Program-made: the position numbers and the translations under genes
Source of the DNA: Actinomycetota bacterium
GTDB taxonomy: Bacteria; Actinomycetota; Acidimicrobiia; Acidimicrobiales; Microtrichaceae
NCBI GenBank assembly: GCA_005777415.1
Contig: SXMI01000160.1
Location: 1 to 37,495 of the forward strand
Reading direction: 5' to 3'
DNA length: 37,495 nt
Shown here: positions 15,932 through 23,624 of the stretch, in pieces
Numbering within the stretch: position 1 is the stretch's first letter
Layout: every line of letters begins with the position of its first letter
The notes under the pieces: model-generated
What the model was told of the DNA's origin: nothing
Databases searched by the model: none
What the model saw: only the letters and a program-made list of their open reading frames with translations

Positions 15932-18109
15932 ATGCACCAACGACTCGCCGCCGCAGTCCTCCTCATCGCCGGGTTCGCGGTCGTCGCCCCGCACGGCATC
16001 GTCGACGAGGCCGGCGCCGACGCACCGGCGGAGGTCCCGCCGATGGCCTCCGCCGTCCAGCCCCGGTTCACCCAGTCCTGGTCGCAGCAGATCACGGCCG
16101 GTCAGGCCGTCAGCACCTCGTCGCCGGTCCTGGTCGACAACGGGGGTGACCCGTTCGTCGTCGCCGCCGAGGTGACCGGCCGGCTCCGGGCCTTCGACCT
16201 GGACAACGGCGCTCCACGGTCGGGCTGGTCGTCGGCGTCCACGGGGTTCGAACCGACCCGTGCCCCCCTGTCCTCGGACGGCTCGAACGTGTACGTGCCG
16301 GTCGCCCAGGACGGTCACACCCGCTACCCCCGCTACCTGAAGTTCGACGCCGCCGGCCGAAGGGTGTGGGACTCCAACCCGACGACCAACCTGCAGGGTG
16401 CGGGCTTCATGCTCTCGGGCATGACGCTCGCCCGGGTGGGCGGCCAGTGGCAGGGCTTCGCGGGGTCGTCCTCCATGCAGGTCCACTCGGTCAACGCCGC
16501 GACCGGGGCCCAGAACTGGGGCTTCTTCAACGCCGACTCGACGATGGCCACACCGGCGGTGGCCGACCTCTACGGCATCGGCACGCCGCAGGTGGTGTTC
16601 TCCTCCGACACGAGCGCTTCCGGTGTGCCCGGTGATCGCAACGGCGGGATCCTCCGGGTTCTGACCGCCGACGGCAAGCAGGTGTGCAGCGCGACGCAGT
16701 TCGCGAACGGCGACACCTACCGGGTGTCGGGGTACAACAACTCGACCCCGGCGATCGCCCAGGTCGACGGTCGGCCGGTGATCGCGTTCGGTTCCACCGG
16801 GCCGGTGCAGTTCGGCGGGGGAGCCAACCAGGTGCTCGGCTACGACGCCGCGTGCCGGCCGCTCTGGGCGTCGCCGGCACTGGCCGGCCACGTCGACACG
16901 GCGGTGTCGTTCGCCGACCTGACCGGTGGCGGCCGTCCCAGTGTGCTGGCCGTCGTCGGGGTCGCCGACGGTGGGACCACCTACCCGAGGGTCTATGCAC
17001 TGGACCCGTCGACCGGCGCGATCCAGCGGGACTCGGGGACGTCGTTGCGTTCCTACGGTGCGCTCATCGCCTTCACGACCGGCACGTCGATCACGACGGC
17101 CGACGTCGACGGCGACGGTGGTCAGGACCTGTTCGTCCCCGCCCGTCAAGGGGGCCTGGTGGTGCTCGACGGCTCCACCTTCGGCGTGATCACGACGATC
17201 CCCACCGACGTCGTGCTCCAGAACACCCCGATCGTGACGGCCACGCCGACCGGTGTGCGCGTCACCGTCGCCGGGTACAACGGGCTGGGTTCCCGGGTCA
17301 GCTCCTACGTGTCCAACACGGGGTCGCTCGGCCAGCGCGGCTGGCACCACTTCGGGTCGAACCCGCAGTTGACCGGAGTGCTGGGGTCGGTGAGCGGCCC
17401 GCAACGGGACCTGCTCGAGGGCCAGACGCTCGCCGGCGGCGGCTCGCTCGCCCATGCGGGTGCGACGCTGGTCATGCAGACCGACGGCAACCTGGTCGCA
17501 CGGGCTCCCGGCGGGGCCGTCCGCTGGGCCAGCGGGACCAACGTGCCGGGATCCCGCATGGTGCTGGGCGTCGACGGCGACATCGAGATCTGGTCCCCGG
17601 GGAACGTCAGGCTCTGGCGGTCCGGTGTGGGTCTGGGCGGCGTGGAACGGCTGGTGCTGGACGCCGATGGTTCGTTCCGGGTGGTCTCCGGCTACTGGGG
17701 GCCCGGACGGCAGCTGTCGCAGTACACGACGATCTGGGTCTCGAACGGTGCGCAGCCGATCGTCGACGGGCTCTGGTACGGCCAGGTGCTCCCGGCGGGC
17801 CGCGCCCTGTTCTCGGCCGACCGCAGCCACGAGCTGCTCATGCAGACCGACGGCAACCTGGTGCTGTACCGGCGCCGCGACTCCCGCGTGGTGTGGACCT
17901 CCGGGACACTGCATCCGTCGGGCCGGGCCGAACTGGCGATGGGTCAGTTCGGCGAGCTCGTCGTCCGGGTACCGGGCGGGCCGATGCTCCGGGACTTCGG
18001 CACCGGGTTCAAGGGGGCGGATCGTCTGACGGTCCGCAACGACGGCCGGTTGACGGTCACCTCGCCGTACGGTCCGACCCTGTGGGAGTCGGCGCCGCGG
18101 GTGAAGTGA
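15932..18109 (+). CDS. Secreted beta-propeller protein with C-terminal bulb-type lectin domain
   Basis: 725 aa from the ATG at 15932 with GAGG upstream; the frame is open far upstream but overlaps mftF. Residues 1-30 form a signal peptide (hydrophobic AAAVLLIAGFAVVA). Residues ~45-480 hold repeated propeller blades with FG-GAP/PQQ-like features: VVAAEVTGRLRAFD, ATPAVADLYGIGTPQVV, and a calcium-loop-like ADVDGDGGQDLFVP near 389-402. From ~490 on, beta-prism lectin repeats appear: QTDGNLVAR near 514 and QTDGNLVLY near 637; the second fits the mannose-binding motif QxDxNxVxY, the first lacks the tyrosine. Probably an exported carbohydrate-binding protein. Function unknown; it follows mftF by 116 bases but need not belong to that operon. 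Confidence 0.85.
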   Translation: MHQRLAAAVLLIAGFAVVAPHGIVDEAGADAPAEVPPMASAVQPRFTQSWSQQITAGQAVSTSSPVLVDNGGDPFVVAAEVTGRLRAFDLDNGAPRSGWSSASTGFEPTRAPLSSDGSNVYVPVAQDGHTRYPRYLKFDAAGRRVWDSNPTTNLQGAGFMLSGMTLARVGGQWQGFAGSSSMQVHSVNAATGAQNWGFFNADSTMATPAVADLYGIGTPQVVFSSDTSASGVPGDRNGGILRVLTADGKQVCSATQFANGDTYRVSGYNNSTPAIAQVDGRPVIAFGSTGPVQFGGGANQVLGYDAACRPLWASPALAGHVDTAVSFADLTGGGRPSVLAVVGVADGGTTYPRVYALDPSTGAIQRDSGTSLRSYGALIAFTTGTSITTADVDGDGGQDLFVPARQGGLVVLDGSTFGVITTIPTDVVLQNTPIVTATPTGVRVTVAGYNGLGSRVSSYVSNTGSLGQRGWHHFGSNPQLTGVLGSVSGPQRDLLEGQTLAGGGSLAHAGATLVMQTDGNLVARAPGGAVRWASGTNVPGSRMVLGVDGDIEIWSPGNVRLWRSGVGLGGVERLVLDADGSFRVVSGYWGPGRQLSQYTTIWVSNGAQPIVDGLWYGQVLPAGRALFSADRSHELLMQTDGNLVLYRRRDSRVVWTSGTLHPSGRAELAMGQFGELVVRVPGGPMLRDFGTGFKGADRLTVRNDGRLTVTSPYGPTLWESAPRVK

Positions 18110-18131
18110 CCGGCACCCGCCGCTGCACGTC

Positions 18132-18770
18132 TCAGCAGTCGGGGTCCTGCAGGAATCGGTCCTCGTCGCAGAACCCGTCGGGCGGATCCGAGTTCAGGTC
18201 GTCGGGGTCGAAGCTGCCGGAGCAGTCGGGGTCCTGGAGGTACCGACCCTGATCGCAGAACCCGTCGGAGGGGTCCGAGTTGATCTCCGAGAGGTCGCCC
18301 GAGGAGTCGGCCAGGACGAACACCGCCAGCACGAAGGCGATCGAGGCCAGGATCGCCAGGGCGCCGGTGACGATGCCGCCGATGGCGAGTCCGCGACCGC
18401 CCCGGTCGGGCTGCTTGGCGGCCGTGCTGAGGCCCACGAGACCGAGTACGACGGCTGCGATCCCGACCAGGGCTCCCAGTCCGCACAACCAGAAGGTCGC
18501 CAGACCGACGATCCCGCAGACCAGCGAGCCGATCGCGAGGCCGTTCGACCCGGCCGACGGGCTCGGAGGAGCGGGTGGCGGCGCGTACCCACCGGGCGGG
18601 GGAGCGAAGGACCCGGGCGGGCCGGGTGGGGGTGGCGTGAAGCCGCCGGGTGGGGGTGTGGTCGGTGGGCCGGGTGGGGGTGTGGTCGGCGGGCCGGGTG
18701 GGGGTGCGGTCGGTGGGCCGGCGGGAAGGGTCGGGTCGTCGCGGCCGGGGATGGGTGGCAGGTCGGTCAC
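18132..18770 (-). CDS. Proline-rich membrane protein with duplicated cysteine motif
   Basis: 212 aa, GTG start preceded by AGGTGATGAC. Residues 1-70 are Pro/Gly/Thr-rich with tandem GPPTTPPP units, probably cytoplasmic and disordered. Two transmembrane segments follow (IGSLVCGIVGLATFWLCGL with LVGIAAVVLGLVGL, and IGGIVTGALAILASIAFVLAVFVL), resembling the DUF4190 arrangement. The C-terminal ~55 residues are acidic and consist of two copies of an ~20-residue unit with the core NSDPxDGFCD...LQDPDC, each with two cysteines. This tail is probably extracellular and may bind calcium or form disulfides (inference). It converges on the lectin gene with only 22 bases between. Confidence 0.8.
   Translation of the reverse strand: MTDLPPIPGRDDPTLPAGPPTAPPPGPPTTPPPGPPTTPPPGGFTPPPPGPPGSFAPPPGGYAPPPAPPSPSAGSNGLAIGSLVCGIVGLATFWLCGLGALVGIAAVVLGLVGLSTAAKQPDRGGRGLAIGGIVTGALAILASIAFVLAVFVLADSSGDLSEINSDPSDGFCDQGRYLQDPDCSGSFDPDDLNSDPPDGFCDEDRFLQDPDC
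18135..18281 (-). repeat. Two 60-bp imperfect direct repeats coding the cysteine motif
   Basis: Copies at 18135-18194 and 18222-18281, 87 bases apart and in the same reading frame. Each encodes a unit of the form NSDPxDGFCD..R.LQDPDC. Differences are mostly at wobble or conservative positions, pointing to an internal duplication retained under selection. Confidence 0.85.
18645..18716 (-). repeat. Three 24-bp tandem repeats coding GPPTTPPP-type units
   Basis: Near-identical 24-base units at 18645-18668, 18669-18692 and 18693-18716 encode the eight-residue proline-rich unit of the membrane protein's N-terminus. The unit is a multiple of three, so copy-number change would keep the frame. Confidence 0.8.
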
Positions 18771-18922
18771 GTCATCACCTCTGGATCCCGGGCCGCCCGG
18801 CCCGATGGCCTGAGCGTAGGCCCGCTGTCGGGGGTGCTGCGGTAGTCGGGCGCGTCGACCGTGGTCGCCTGTCTAGGGTGGCCACGCCGCTGCAGCGCGC
18901 AGTCGGGATCAGGAGGTCCGTC

Positions 18923-19489
18923 GTGCCGTTCGACGAGTTCGACAAGCTGGGGCCGCTCCGGGGCCTCGTGGGGACCTGGGAGGGCGAGGGTGGAGTGGAC
19001 TTCTCGTTCCACCACGCCGAGCAGGAATCAGCCGAGACCGTGTACCGGGAGCGCCTGACGTTCAGCCCGTTCGGCCCGGTGGACAACGGCGACCAGCACC
19101 TCTACGGATTGGACTACCGCATGGCGGCCTGGCGTGGCGACGAGGAGGACCCGTTCCACACCGAGATCGGCTACTGGCTCTGGTGTGCGGACTCCGGCAC
19201 GGTCATGCGGGGGTTCATGGTGCCCCGGGGGACGGTGGTCCTGGCGGCCGCGACCACGTCGGCCGACAGTCGGGAGTTCACGCTGCGGGCCGAGGCCGGC
19301 GATCCGGTCTACGGGATCATCGAGAACCGGTACCTGTCGCAGCGCGCGTCGACGGTCTCGTACGAGTGCACGGTGCGCATCGGTGACGACGAGTTCTCCT
19401 ACGACGAGGACACCGTCCTCCGGATGGCCGAGTTCGACGACCTGTTCCACCACACCGACCGCAACGTCCTGCGTCGAGTGGATGCCTGA
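18923..19489 (+). CDS. Nitrobindin-like heme-binding beta-barrel protein
   Basis: 188 aa from the GTG at 18923, preceded by a strong AGGAGG at 18911-18916. The N-terminal LRGLVGTWEGEGG is the conserved opening of nitrobindin/DUF1794 lipocalin-like barrels. The segment DPFHTEIGYWLW resembles the family's LHxExGxxR strand, and alternating beta strands run to the end. Family members bind heme or small hydrophobic ligands; the axial histidine cannot be assigned confidently here (the protein ends DLFHHTDRNVLRRVDA, where the family normally has a heme-proximal histidine). TAGGGT at 18874-18879 is a plausible -10. It stands alone ahead of the sterol operon. Confidence 0.65.
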   Translation: MPFDEFDKLGPLRGLVGTWEGEGGVDFSFHHAEQESAETVYRERLTFSPFGPVDNGDQHLYGLDYRMAAWRGDEEDPFHTEIGYWLWCADSGTVMRGFMVPRGTVVLAAATTSADSREFTLRAEAGDPVYGIIENRYLSQRASTVSYECTVRIGDDEFSYDEDTVLRMAEFDDLFHHTDRNVLRRVDA

Positions 19490-19541
19490 TCGCTCCGTCC
19501 CGCCGCTCCAGCCGGTCCCAGTCGGGGTGACTTCGCCAGAA

Positions 19542-19559
19542 ACTGGAACCTGTTCTAGT
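19542..19559 (+). promoter_or_regulatory. KstR-like operator overlapping the -10 of the sterol operon
   Basis: ACTGGAACCTGTTCTAGT contains, at 19544-19557, an exact match to TnnAACnnGTTnnA, the KstR consensus of sterol-degrading actinobacteria. Its right arm overlaps TAGTCT (19556-19561), a likely -10, so repressor binding would block the promoter. It differs by one base from the site at 24742-24759. Confidence 0.8.
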
Positions 19560-19591
19560 CTGTGCCCGCAGGCCGGACCTCGGGGGTGACA

Positions 19592-20068
19592 GTGGCTGCA
19601 GACGAGATGGACGGCGCCGACAGCAGCGAGTTGCTGCGGGCGCCACTGGTGATCGAGTACCCGTTCAACCGCACGACGGGGCCGGTCGTGGGCGCGTTCG
19701 TCACGGCGCTGCGCAACCGCACGGTGCTGGGGATCCGCGACACCAGCGGGCGGGTGGTGTGTCCGCCGGTCGAGTACGACCCCCGAACCGGGGCGCCGCT
19801 CGAGGAGCTCGTCGAGGTGGGCGACGCCGGCGAGATCACCTCGTGGAGCTGGGTGCCCGAGGTGCGCGAGGGCCAGCCGCTGCAGACGCCGCACGCGCTC
19901 GCGCTGATCCGGCTCGATGGGGCGGACACCTCGCTGCTCCACGTGGTGGATGCTCCCGGCCCGGATTCGGTCGCCACCGGGGCGAGGGTGCGGATCCGGT
20001 GGGCCGATGAGCCCACGGGGGCGATCACCGACATCGAGTGCTTCGAACTGGACGGAGGAGCATCGTGA
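19592..20068 (+). CDS. DUF35 OB-fold protein (first), partner of sterol aldol-lyase
   Basis: 158 aa if started at the GTG at 19592 (GGGGGTGA upstream); GTGs at 19586 and 19562 are in frame, but the second lies at or before the predicted transcription start. DUF35 features: a short ribbon-like part with a single Cys (RVVCPPVEYDP) followed by an OB fold (VEVGDAGEITSWSW, RLDGADTSLLHVVDAP, GARVRIRW). The zinc-binding CxxC pairs of canonical family members are missing. DUF35 proteins form complexes with thiolase-fold aldolases in steroid side-chain degradation, supplying the acyl-CoA site or structural support. First gene of an operon behind a KstR-like operator; overlaps the next DUF35 gene by four bases. 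Confidence 0.85.
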   Translation: MAADEMDGADSSELLRAPLVIEYPFNRTTGPVVGAFVTALRNRTVLGIRDTSGRVVCPPVEYDPRTGAPLEELVEVGDAGEITSWSWVPEVREGQPLQTPHALALIRLDGADTSLLHVVDAPGPDSVATGARVRIRWADEPTGAITDIECFELDGGAS

Positions 20069-20643
20069 GCATCGATCCGAGCGAGGACCGCAGCGTCTCG
20101 ACGCTGCCCGAGGGTCTCTGGACCCAGCCGGTGCCGAGCGTGCCGGTCGACCTGGGCGACGATCCCGTCCAGCGTCAGGTCGTCCCGGCCTCCATGCGTT
20201 ACGACTACTCGCCCGGGCTCGCCACCTCGCGGTTCCTGCGGGGGCTCGCCGAGAAGCGGATCCTGGGCGAGCGCTGCCCGGAGACGGGTGAGGTGTACGT
20301 GCCACCACGGGGTGTCTCACCGGTGTCGGGCCTGCGGACCACCGAGCAGGTCGAGGTGGGACCGAAGGCGACGATCACCTCGTTCTGCGTGGTCCACATC
20401 GGTTTCGGTGTGAATGCGCCCCCCACGCCGTTCGTCTCGGCGCTCTTCCTCCCCGACGGTGCGGCGGTGTCCCTCTACGGGACCATGGGCGAGATCGCCC
20501 ACGACGAGGTCCGCATCGGGATGCGTGTCGAGCCGGTCTGGGTCGACGATGCGGACCTGACCACGAGCATGGAGAACATCCGCTACTGGCGGCCGATCGA
20601 CGAGCCGGACGTGCCCGCCGAGCAGCTGAAGGGACACATGTGA
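20065..20643 (+). CDS. DUF35 OB-fold protein (second), partner of sterol aldol-lyase
   Basis: 192 aa, GTG start with GGAGGAG upstream and a GTGA overlap with the first DUF35 gene. An N-terminal helical part with FLRGLAEKRILGERCPETGEVYVPPRG is typical of DUF35, again with a degenerate zinc ribbon (one Cys). The OB fold follows (VEVGPKATITSFCVVH, VSALFLPDGAAVSLYG, IGMRVEPVWVDD). The two consecutive OB proteins appear to correspond to the single longer DUF35 protein next to ltp4-ltp3 in mycobacteria, either split here or fused there (from memory, to be checked). Its stop overlaps the aldolase start (TGATG). Confidence 0.87.
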   Translation: MSIDPSEDRSVSTLPEGLWTQPVPSVPVDLGDDPVQRQVVPASMRYDYSPGLATSRFLRGLAEKRILGERCPETGEVYVPPRGVSPVSGLRTTEQVEVGPKATITSFCVVHIGFGVNAPPTPFVSALFLPDGAAVSLYGTMGEIAHDEVRIGMRVEPVWVDDADLTTSMENIRYWRPIDEPDVPAEQLKGHM

Positions 20644-21698
20644 TGCGGGACGTCGCCATCGTCAGCGTGGCCCAGAGCCGGCACCGCCGGGCGGCCACCG
20701 AGCTCAACGAGGTCGAGATGATCCAGCCGGTGATCCGGCAGGCCCTCGACCAGATCGGTGCGTCCATCGCGGACATCGGCTTCACCTGCTCGGGCAGCTC
20801 GGACTACCTCGCCGGACAGGCGTTCAGCTTCGTGATGACGCTGGACGCGGTCGGCGCCTGGCCACCGATCATGGAGAGCCACGTCGAGATGGACGGCGCC
20901 TGGGCGCTGTACGAGGCCTGGCTGAAGATCCAGACGGGTGCTGCCGACACGGCGCTGGTCTACAGCTACTCCAAGGCGTCGCCGGGCGACCTGCCCCGGG
21001 TGATGAGCCGGATGCTCGACCCGTACTACGTGGGGCCGCTGTGGCCGGACTCGGTGGCGTACGCCGGCCTGCAGGCCCGGGCGATGCTCGACGCCGGTGC
21101 GATCACCGAACGGCAGATGGCCGAGGTCGCCCACCGCAACCGTGAGGCCGCCCGTTCCAACCCCCACGCCCAGGTCGTCGGCTCGGCGTCGGTGGACGAG
21201 CTGCTCGCGGCGCCGATGCTGTCGGACCCCTTGCGGGTCCACGACTGCCCGCCCATCTCGGACGGCGGGGTGGCCGTCGTGCTGGCCGCAGGCGACCGGG
21301 CCCGGGCCTGGGTGGACCGCCCGGCCTGGATCCGCGGCATCGACCACCGGATCGACGGTCACCAGATCGGGGCGCGCGACCTGACGACGGCTCCGTCGGT
21401 GGCCATCGCCGCACAGCACGCCGGTGTGGAGGGCACCTTCGACGTCGCCGAGGTCCACGCCCCGTTCACCCACCAGGAGCAACTCGTGCTCGACGGACTC
21501 GGCCTGGATGACGGAGTGCAACTCAACCCGTCCGGTGGTGCGCTCGCCGCCAACCCGATGATGGCCGCCGGGCTGATCCGGCTCGGCGAGGTGGCCACGC
21601 GGATCCTGGATGGCTCGGTCGGGCGGGGCGTGGCCCATGCGACCGCCGGACACCTGCTCCAGCAGAACCTGGTGTGCGTCCTCGAGGGAGGAGACTGA
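20643..21698 (+). CDS. ltp4: Thiolase-fold protein, Ltp4-like sterol side-chain aldol-lyase
   Basis: 351 aa from the ATG at 20643. Thiolase fold of the SCP2-thiolase/Ltp type, but the nucleophilic cysteine region (normally CxSG) reads VEMDGAWAL with Glu82 at the cysteine position, so it cannot be an ordinary thiolase. Length and order (DUF35, Ltp4, Ltp3) match the Rv3521-Rv3523 arrangement as I recall it. Ltp3 and Ltp4 of Rhodococcus are described as aldol-lyases needed for C24-branched sterol side chains. The C-terminal NPSGGALAANPMMAAGL keeps the family loop, and HATAGHLLQQN ends the chain. TGATG overlaps on both sides indicate a tightly coupled operon. Confidence 0.85.
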   Translation: MRDVAIVSVAQSRHRRAATELNEVEMIQPVIRQALDQIGASIADIGFTCSGSSDYLAGQAFSFVMTLDAVGAWPPIMESHVEMDGAWALYEAWLKIQTGAADTALVYSYSKASPGDLPRVMSRMLDPYYVGPLWPDSVAYAGLQARAMLDAGAITERQMAEVAHRNREAARSNPHAQVVGSASVDELLAAPMLSDPLRVHDCPPISDGGVAVVLAAGDRARAWVDRPAWIRGIDHRIDGHQIGARDLTTAPSVAIAAQHAGVEGTFDVAEVHAPFTHQEQLVLDGLGLDDGVQLNPSGGALAANPMMAAGLIRLGEVATRILDGSVGRGVAHATAGHLLQQNLVCVLEGGD

Positions 21699-22870
21699 TG
21701 GCAGGCAATCGTGTGGCCGTGGTCGGCGTCGGCCAGACCAAGTACGCAGCCGTCCGCGGAGATGTGTCCCTGCCCGGACTGCTCCGCGAGGCGGTGTTCC
21801 GGGCGCTCGACGACGCCCACCTGACGATGGCCGACATCGATGCGATCGTCGTCGGCAAGGCCCCGGACTTCTTCGAGGGCATGATGATGCCCGAGACGTA
21901 CCTGGCCGAGGCGCTCGGCGCGGTCGGCAAGCCGCTGTTCCGCGTCCACACCGCCGGGTCCGTCGGCGGGTCCACGGCGATCGTGGCGGCGTCGCACGTC
22001 CAGTCGGGGGTGCACGACCGTGTGCTCACGATCGCGTGGCAGCAGCAGTCCGTGTCCGAAGCCATGTGGGCGCTGTCCTTCCCCATCCCGTTCCAGCAAC
22101 AGCTGGTGGCTGGCGCAGGTGGTTACTTCGCCCCGTTCATCCGCGAGTACATCCGGCGCTCCAACGCCCCCGACGAGATCGGCATCCTGGTCGCACTCAA
22201 GGACCGGCTGAACGCGCTCAAGAACCCCTATGCCCACCTGCACGAACCAGACATCACCTTCGACTCCATCCGGGAGTCGTTCATGCTGTGGGAGCCGATC
22301 CGCTACTCCGAGACCTGCCCGGGTTCGGACGGAGCGATCGCCCTGGTGCTCGCGTCGGAGGACGCCGCCGAGGCCTCGGCGGCCTCGTCCGGGGTCCCGC
22401 CGGCGTGGATCCACGGCACGGCCATGCGCTCGGAGCCGGCTACGGCGTCGGGTCGCGACCAGGTGAATCCGGATGCCGGCAAGGAGTGCGCCGCCGACGT
22501 CTACGCGCAGGCTGGGATCACCGACCCGCGTCGTCAGGTCGACGTCGTCGAGATGTACGTGCCGTTCTCCTGGTACGAGCCCATGTGGCTCGAGAACCTC
22601 GGCTTCGCCCCCGAGGGTGAGGGCTGGCGGCTCACCGAGGACGGCACCACCCAGATGACCGGCGACCTGCCGGTGAACTGCTCCGGCGGTGTGCTGTCGA
22701 CCAACCCCATCGGTGCGTCCGGGATGATCCGCTTCGGCGAGGCGGCGCTGCAGGTCCGGGGCCAGGCCGGCGACCACCAGATCGATGGTGCCCGGGTGGC
22801 GGTCGGCCACGCCTACGGCGGCGCGGCGCAGTTCTACGCCATGTGGGTGGTGGGGAGCGAGAAGCCCTGA
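21698..22870 (+). CDS. ltp3: Thiolase-fold protein, Ltp3-like sterol side-chain aldol-lyase
   Basis: 390 aa from the ATG at 21698 (GGAGGAG upstream); an earlier GTG at 21674 is less likely. The body closely resembles mycobacterial Ltp3: GVGQTKYAAVR, IDAIVVGKAPDFFEGMMMP, RVHTAGSVGGST, YVPFSWYEPMWLENLGFA, NCSGGVLSTNPIGASG and HAYGGAAQFYAMWVVG. In the CxSG motif the cysteine is replaced (Gly87), supporting retro-aldol rather than thiolytic cleavage. It probably works with Ltp4 and the two DUF35 proteins on C24-branched (plant sterol) side chains. Expression should be released from KstR when sterol CoA esters are present (inference from the operator at 19542). Confidence 0.92.
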   Translation: MAGNRVAVVGVGQTKYAAVRGDVSLPGLLREAVFRALDDAHLTMADIDAIVVGKAPDFFEGMMMPETYLAEALGAVGKPLFRVHTAGSVGGSTAIVAASHVQSGVHDRVLTIAWQQQSVSEAMWALSFPIPFQQQLVAGAGGYFAPFIREYIRRSNAPDEIGILVALKDRLNALKNPYAHLHEPDITFDSIRESFMLWEPIRYSETCPGSDGAIALVLASEDAAEASAASSGVPPAWIHGTAMRSEPATASGRDQVNPDAGKECAADVYAQAGITDPRRQVDVVEMYVPFSWYEPMWLENLGFAPEGEGWRLTEDGTTQMTGDLPVNCSGGVLSTNPIGASGMIRFGEAALQVRGQAGDHQIDGARVAVGHAYGGAAQFYAMWVVGSEKP

Positions 22871-23613
22871 GCTCGCTGCCCCCCGGTCCTCCGTCCGGGC
22901 CACCCGCTGGGCCGCCCGCCGGGCCGCCGACGGGACCCGGTCCGAACCAGTGGGGCGCGCCGATCCCTCAGGCGGTGCCACCGTCCCGCCCCGGTCGGGG
23001 CTTCGTCATCGCGGGTTCCGTGCTGGTGGCGCTGTCCGTGATCGTCGGTGTCGCCGGGACGGCGCTCACGGTCGGCCGGTTCGACGCCGGTCAGTTCCAG
23101 CGGGATGTGGTGGTCGACGGACCGGACTCGGCACTGCTGCCCGGCGAGCTGACCTTCACGGTCGCTGCGCCCCTCGACCGGGATCGTGATGCGTCCATGA
23201 CCGTCGGTGTGGCGATCTCCCCGACGACGGCGAGCGACCCCGATTGCTCGTTGCGCAACGACGAAGGGGACCAGGTCCCTCTCGAGGCGCCGCTCGCCGG
23301 GACCGAGTTCCTCCGGCAGGGACCGGAGGAGGTCCGAATGGTGCGTCAGGTCGACCTGGGGCCCGGGACCTACACGTTGGAGTGCACCGTGTCCGGAGAG
23401 CCCGGAGCCGGTCGCGGTGGCAGCGTCCGGGTCGGCCGGGTGTTCGGCACCGACGACGCGCTGGGCCTGATCGGACCGGCGCTGGGGTTCCTGGCGGCGG
23501 TCGGCGTCTCGGTGGTGTCGTTCCTGGTCGGCGTGGTCCTGCTCGTGGTGGGCCTGGTCCGGGGGCGACGCTCCAGTGCCTCGGTGCCGCCGCAGTCGTG
23601 GACGCAGCGCTGA
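22843..23613 (+). CDS. Membrane protein with proline-rich N-terminus, function unknown
   Basis: 256 aa if started at the GTG at 22843, overlapping ltp3 by 28 bases; a CTG at 22867 in a CTGA overlap is an alternative, and no other ATG/GTG lies before the first membrane helix. A Pro/Gly-rich leader (PPGPPSGPPAGPPAGPP) precedes transmembrane segment 1 (FVIAGSVLVALSVIVGVAGTAL). A ~130-residue extracellular beta-rich domain with two cysteines follows (DPDCSLRN and YTLECTV, possible disulfide). Segment 2 (FLAAVGVSVVSFLVGVVLLVVGLV) and a short basic tail close it. I do not recognise a family. It ends 11 bases from the convergent Rieske gene. Confidence 0.75.
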   Translation: MGGGEREALSSLPPGPPSGPPAGPPAGPPTGPGPNQWGAPIPQAVPPSRPGRGFVIAGSVLVALSVIVGVAGTALTVGRFDAGQFQRDVVVDGPDSALLPGELTFTVAAPLDRDRDASMTVGVAISPTTASDPDCSLRNDEGDQVPLEAPLAGTEFLRQGPEEVRMVRQVDLGPGTYTLECTVSGEPGAGRGGSVRVGRVFGTDDALGLIGPALGFLAAVGVSVVSFLVGVVLLVVGLVRGRRSSASVPPQSWTQR

Positions 23614-23624
23614 GGTCGACGGGT

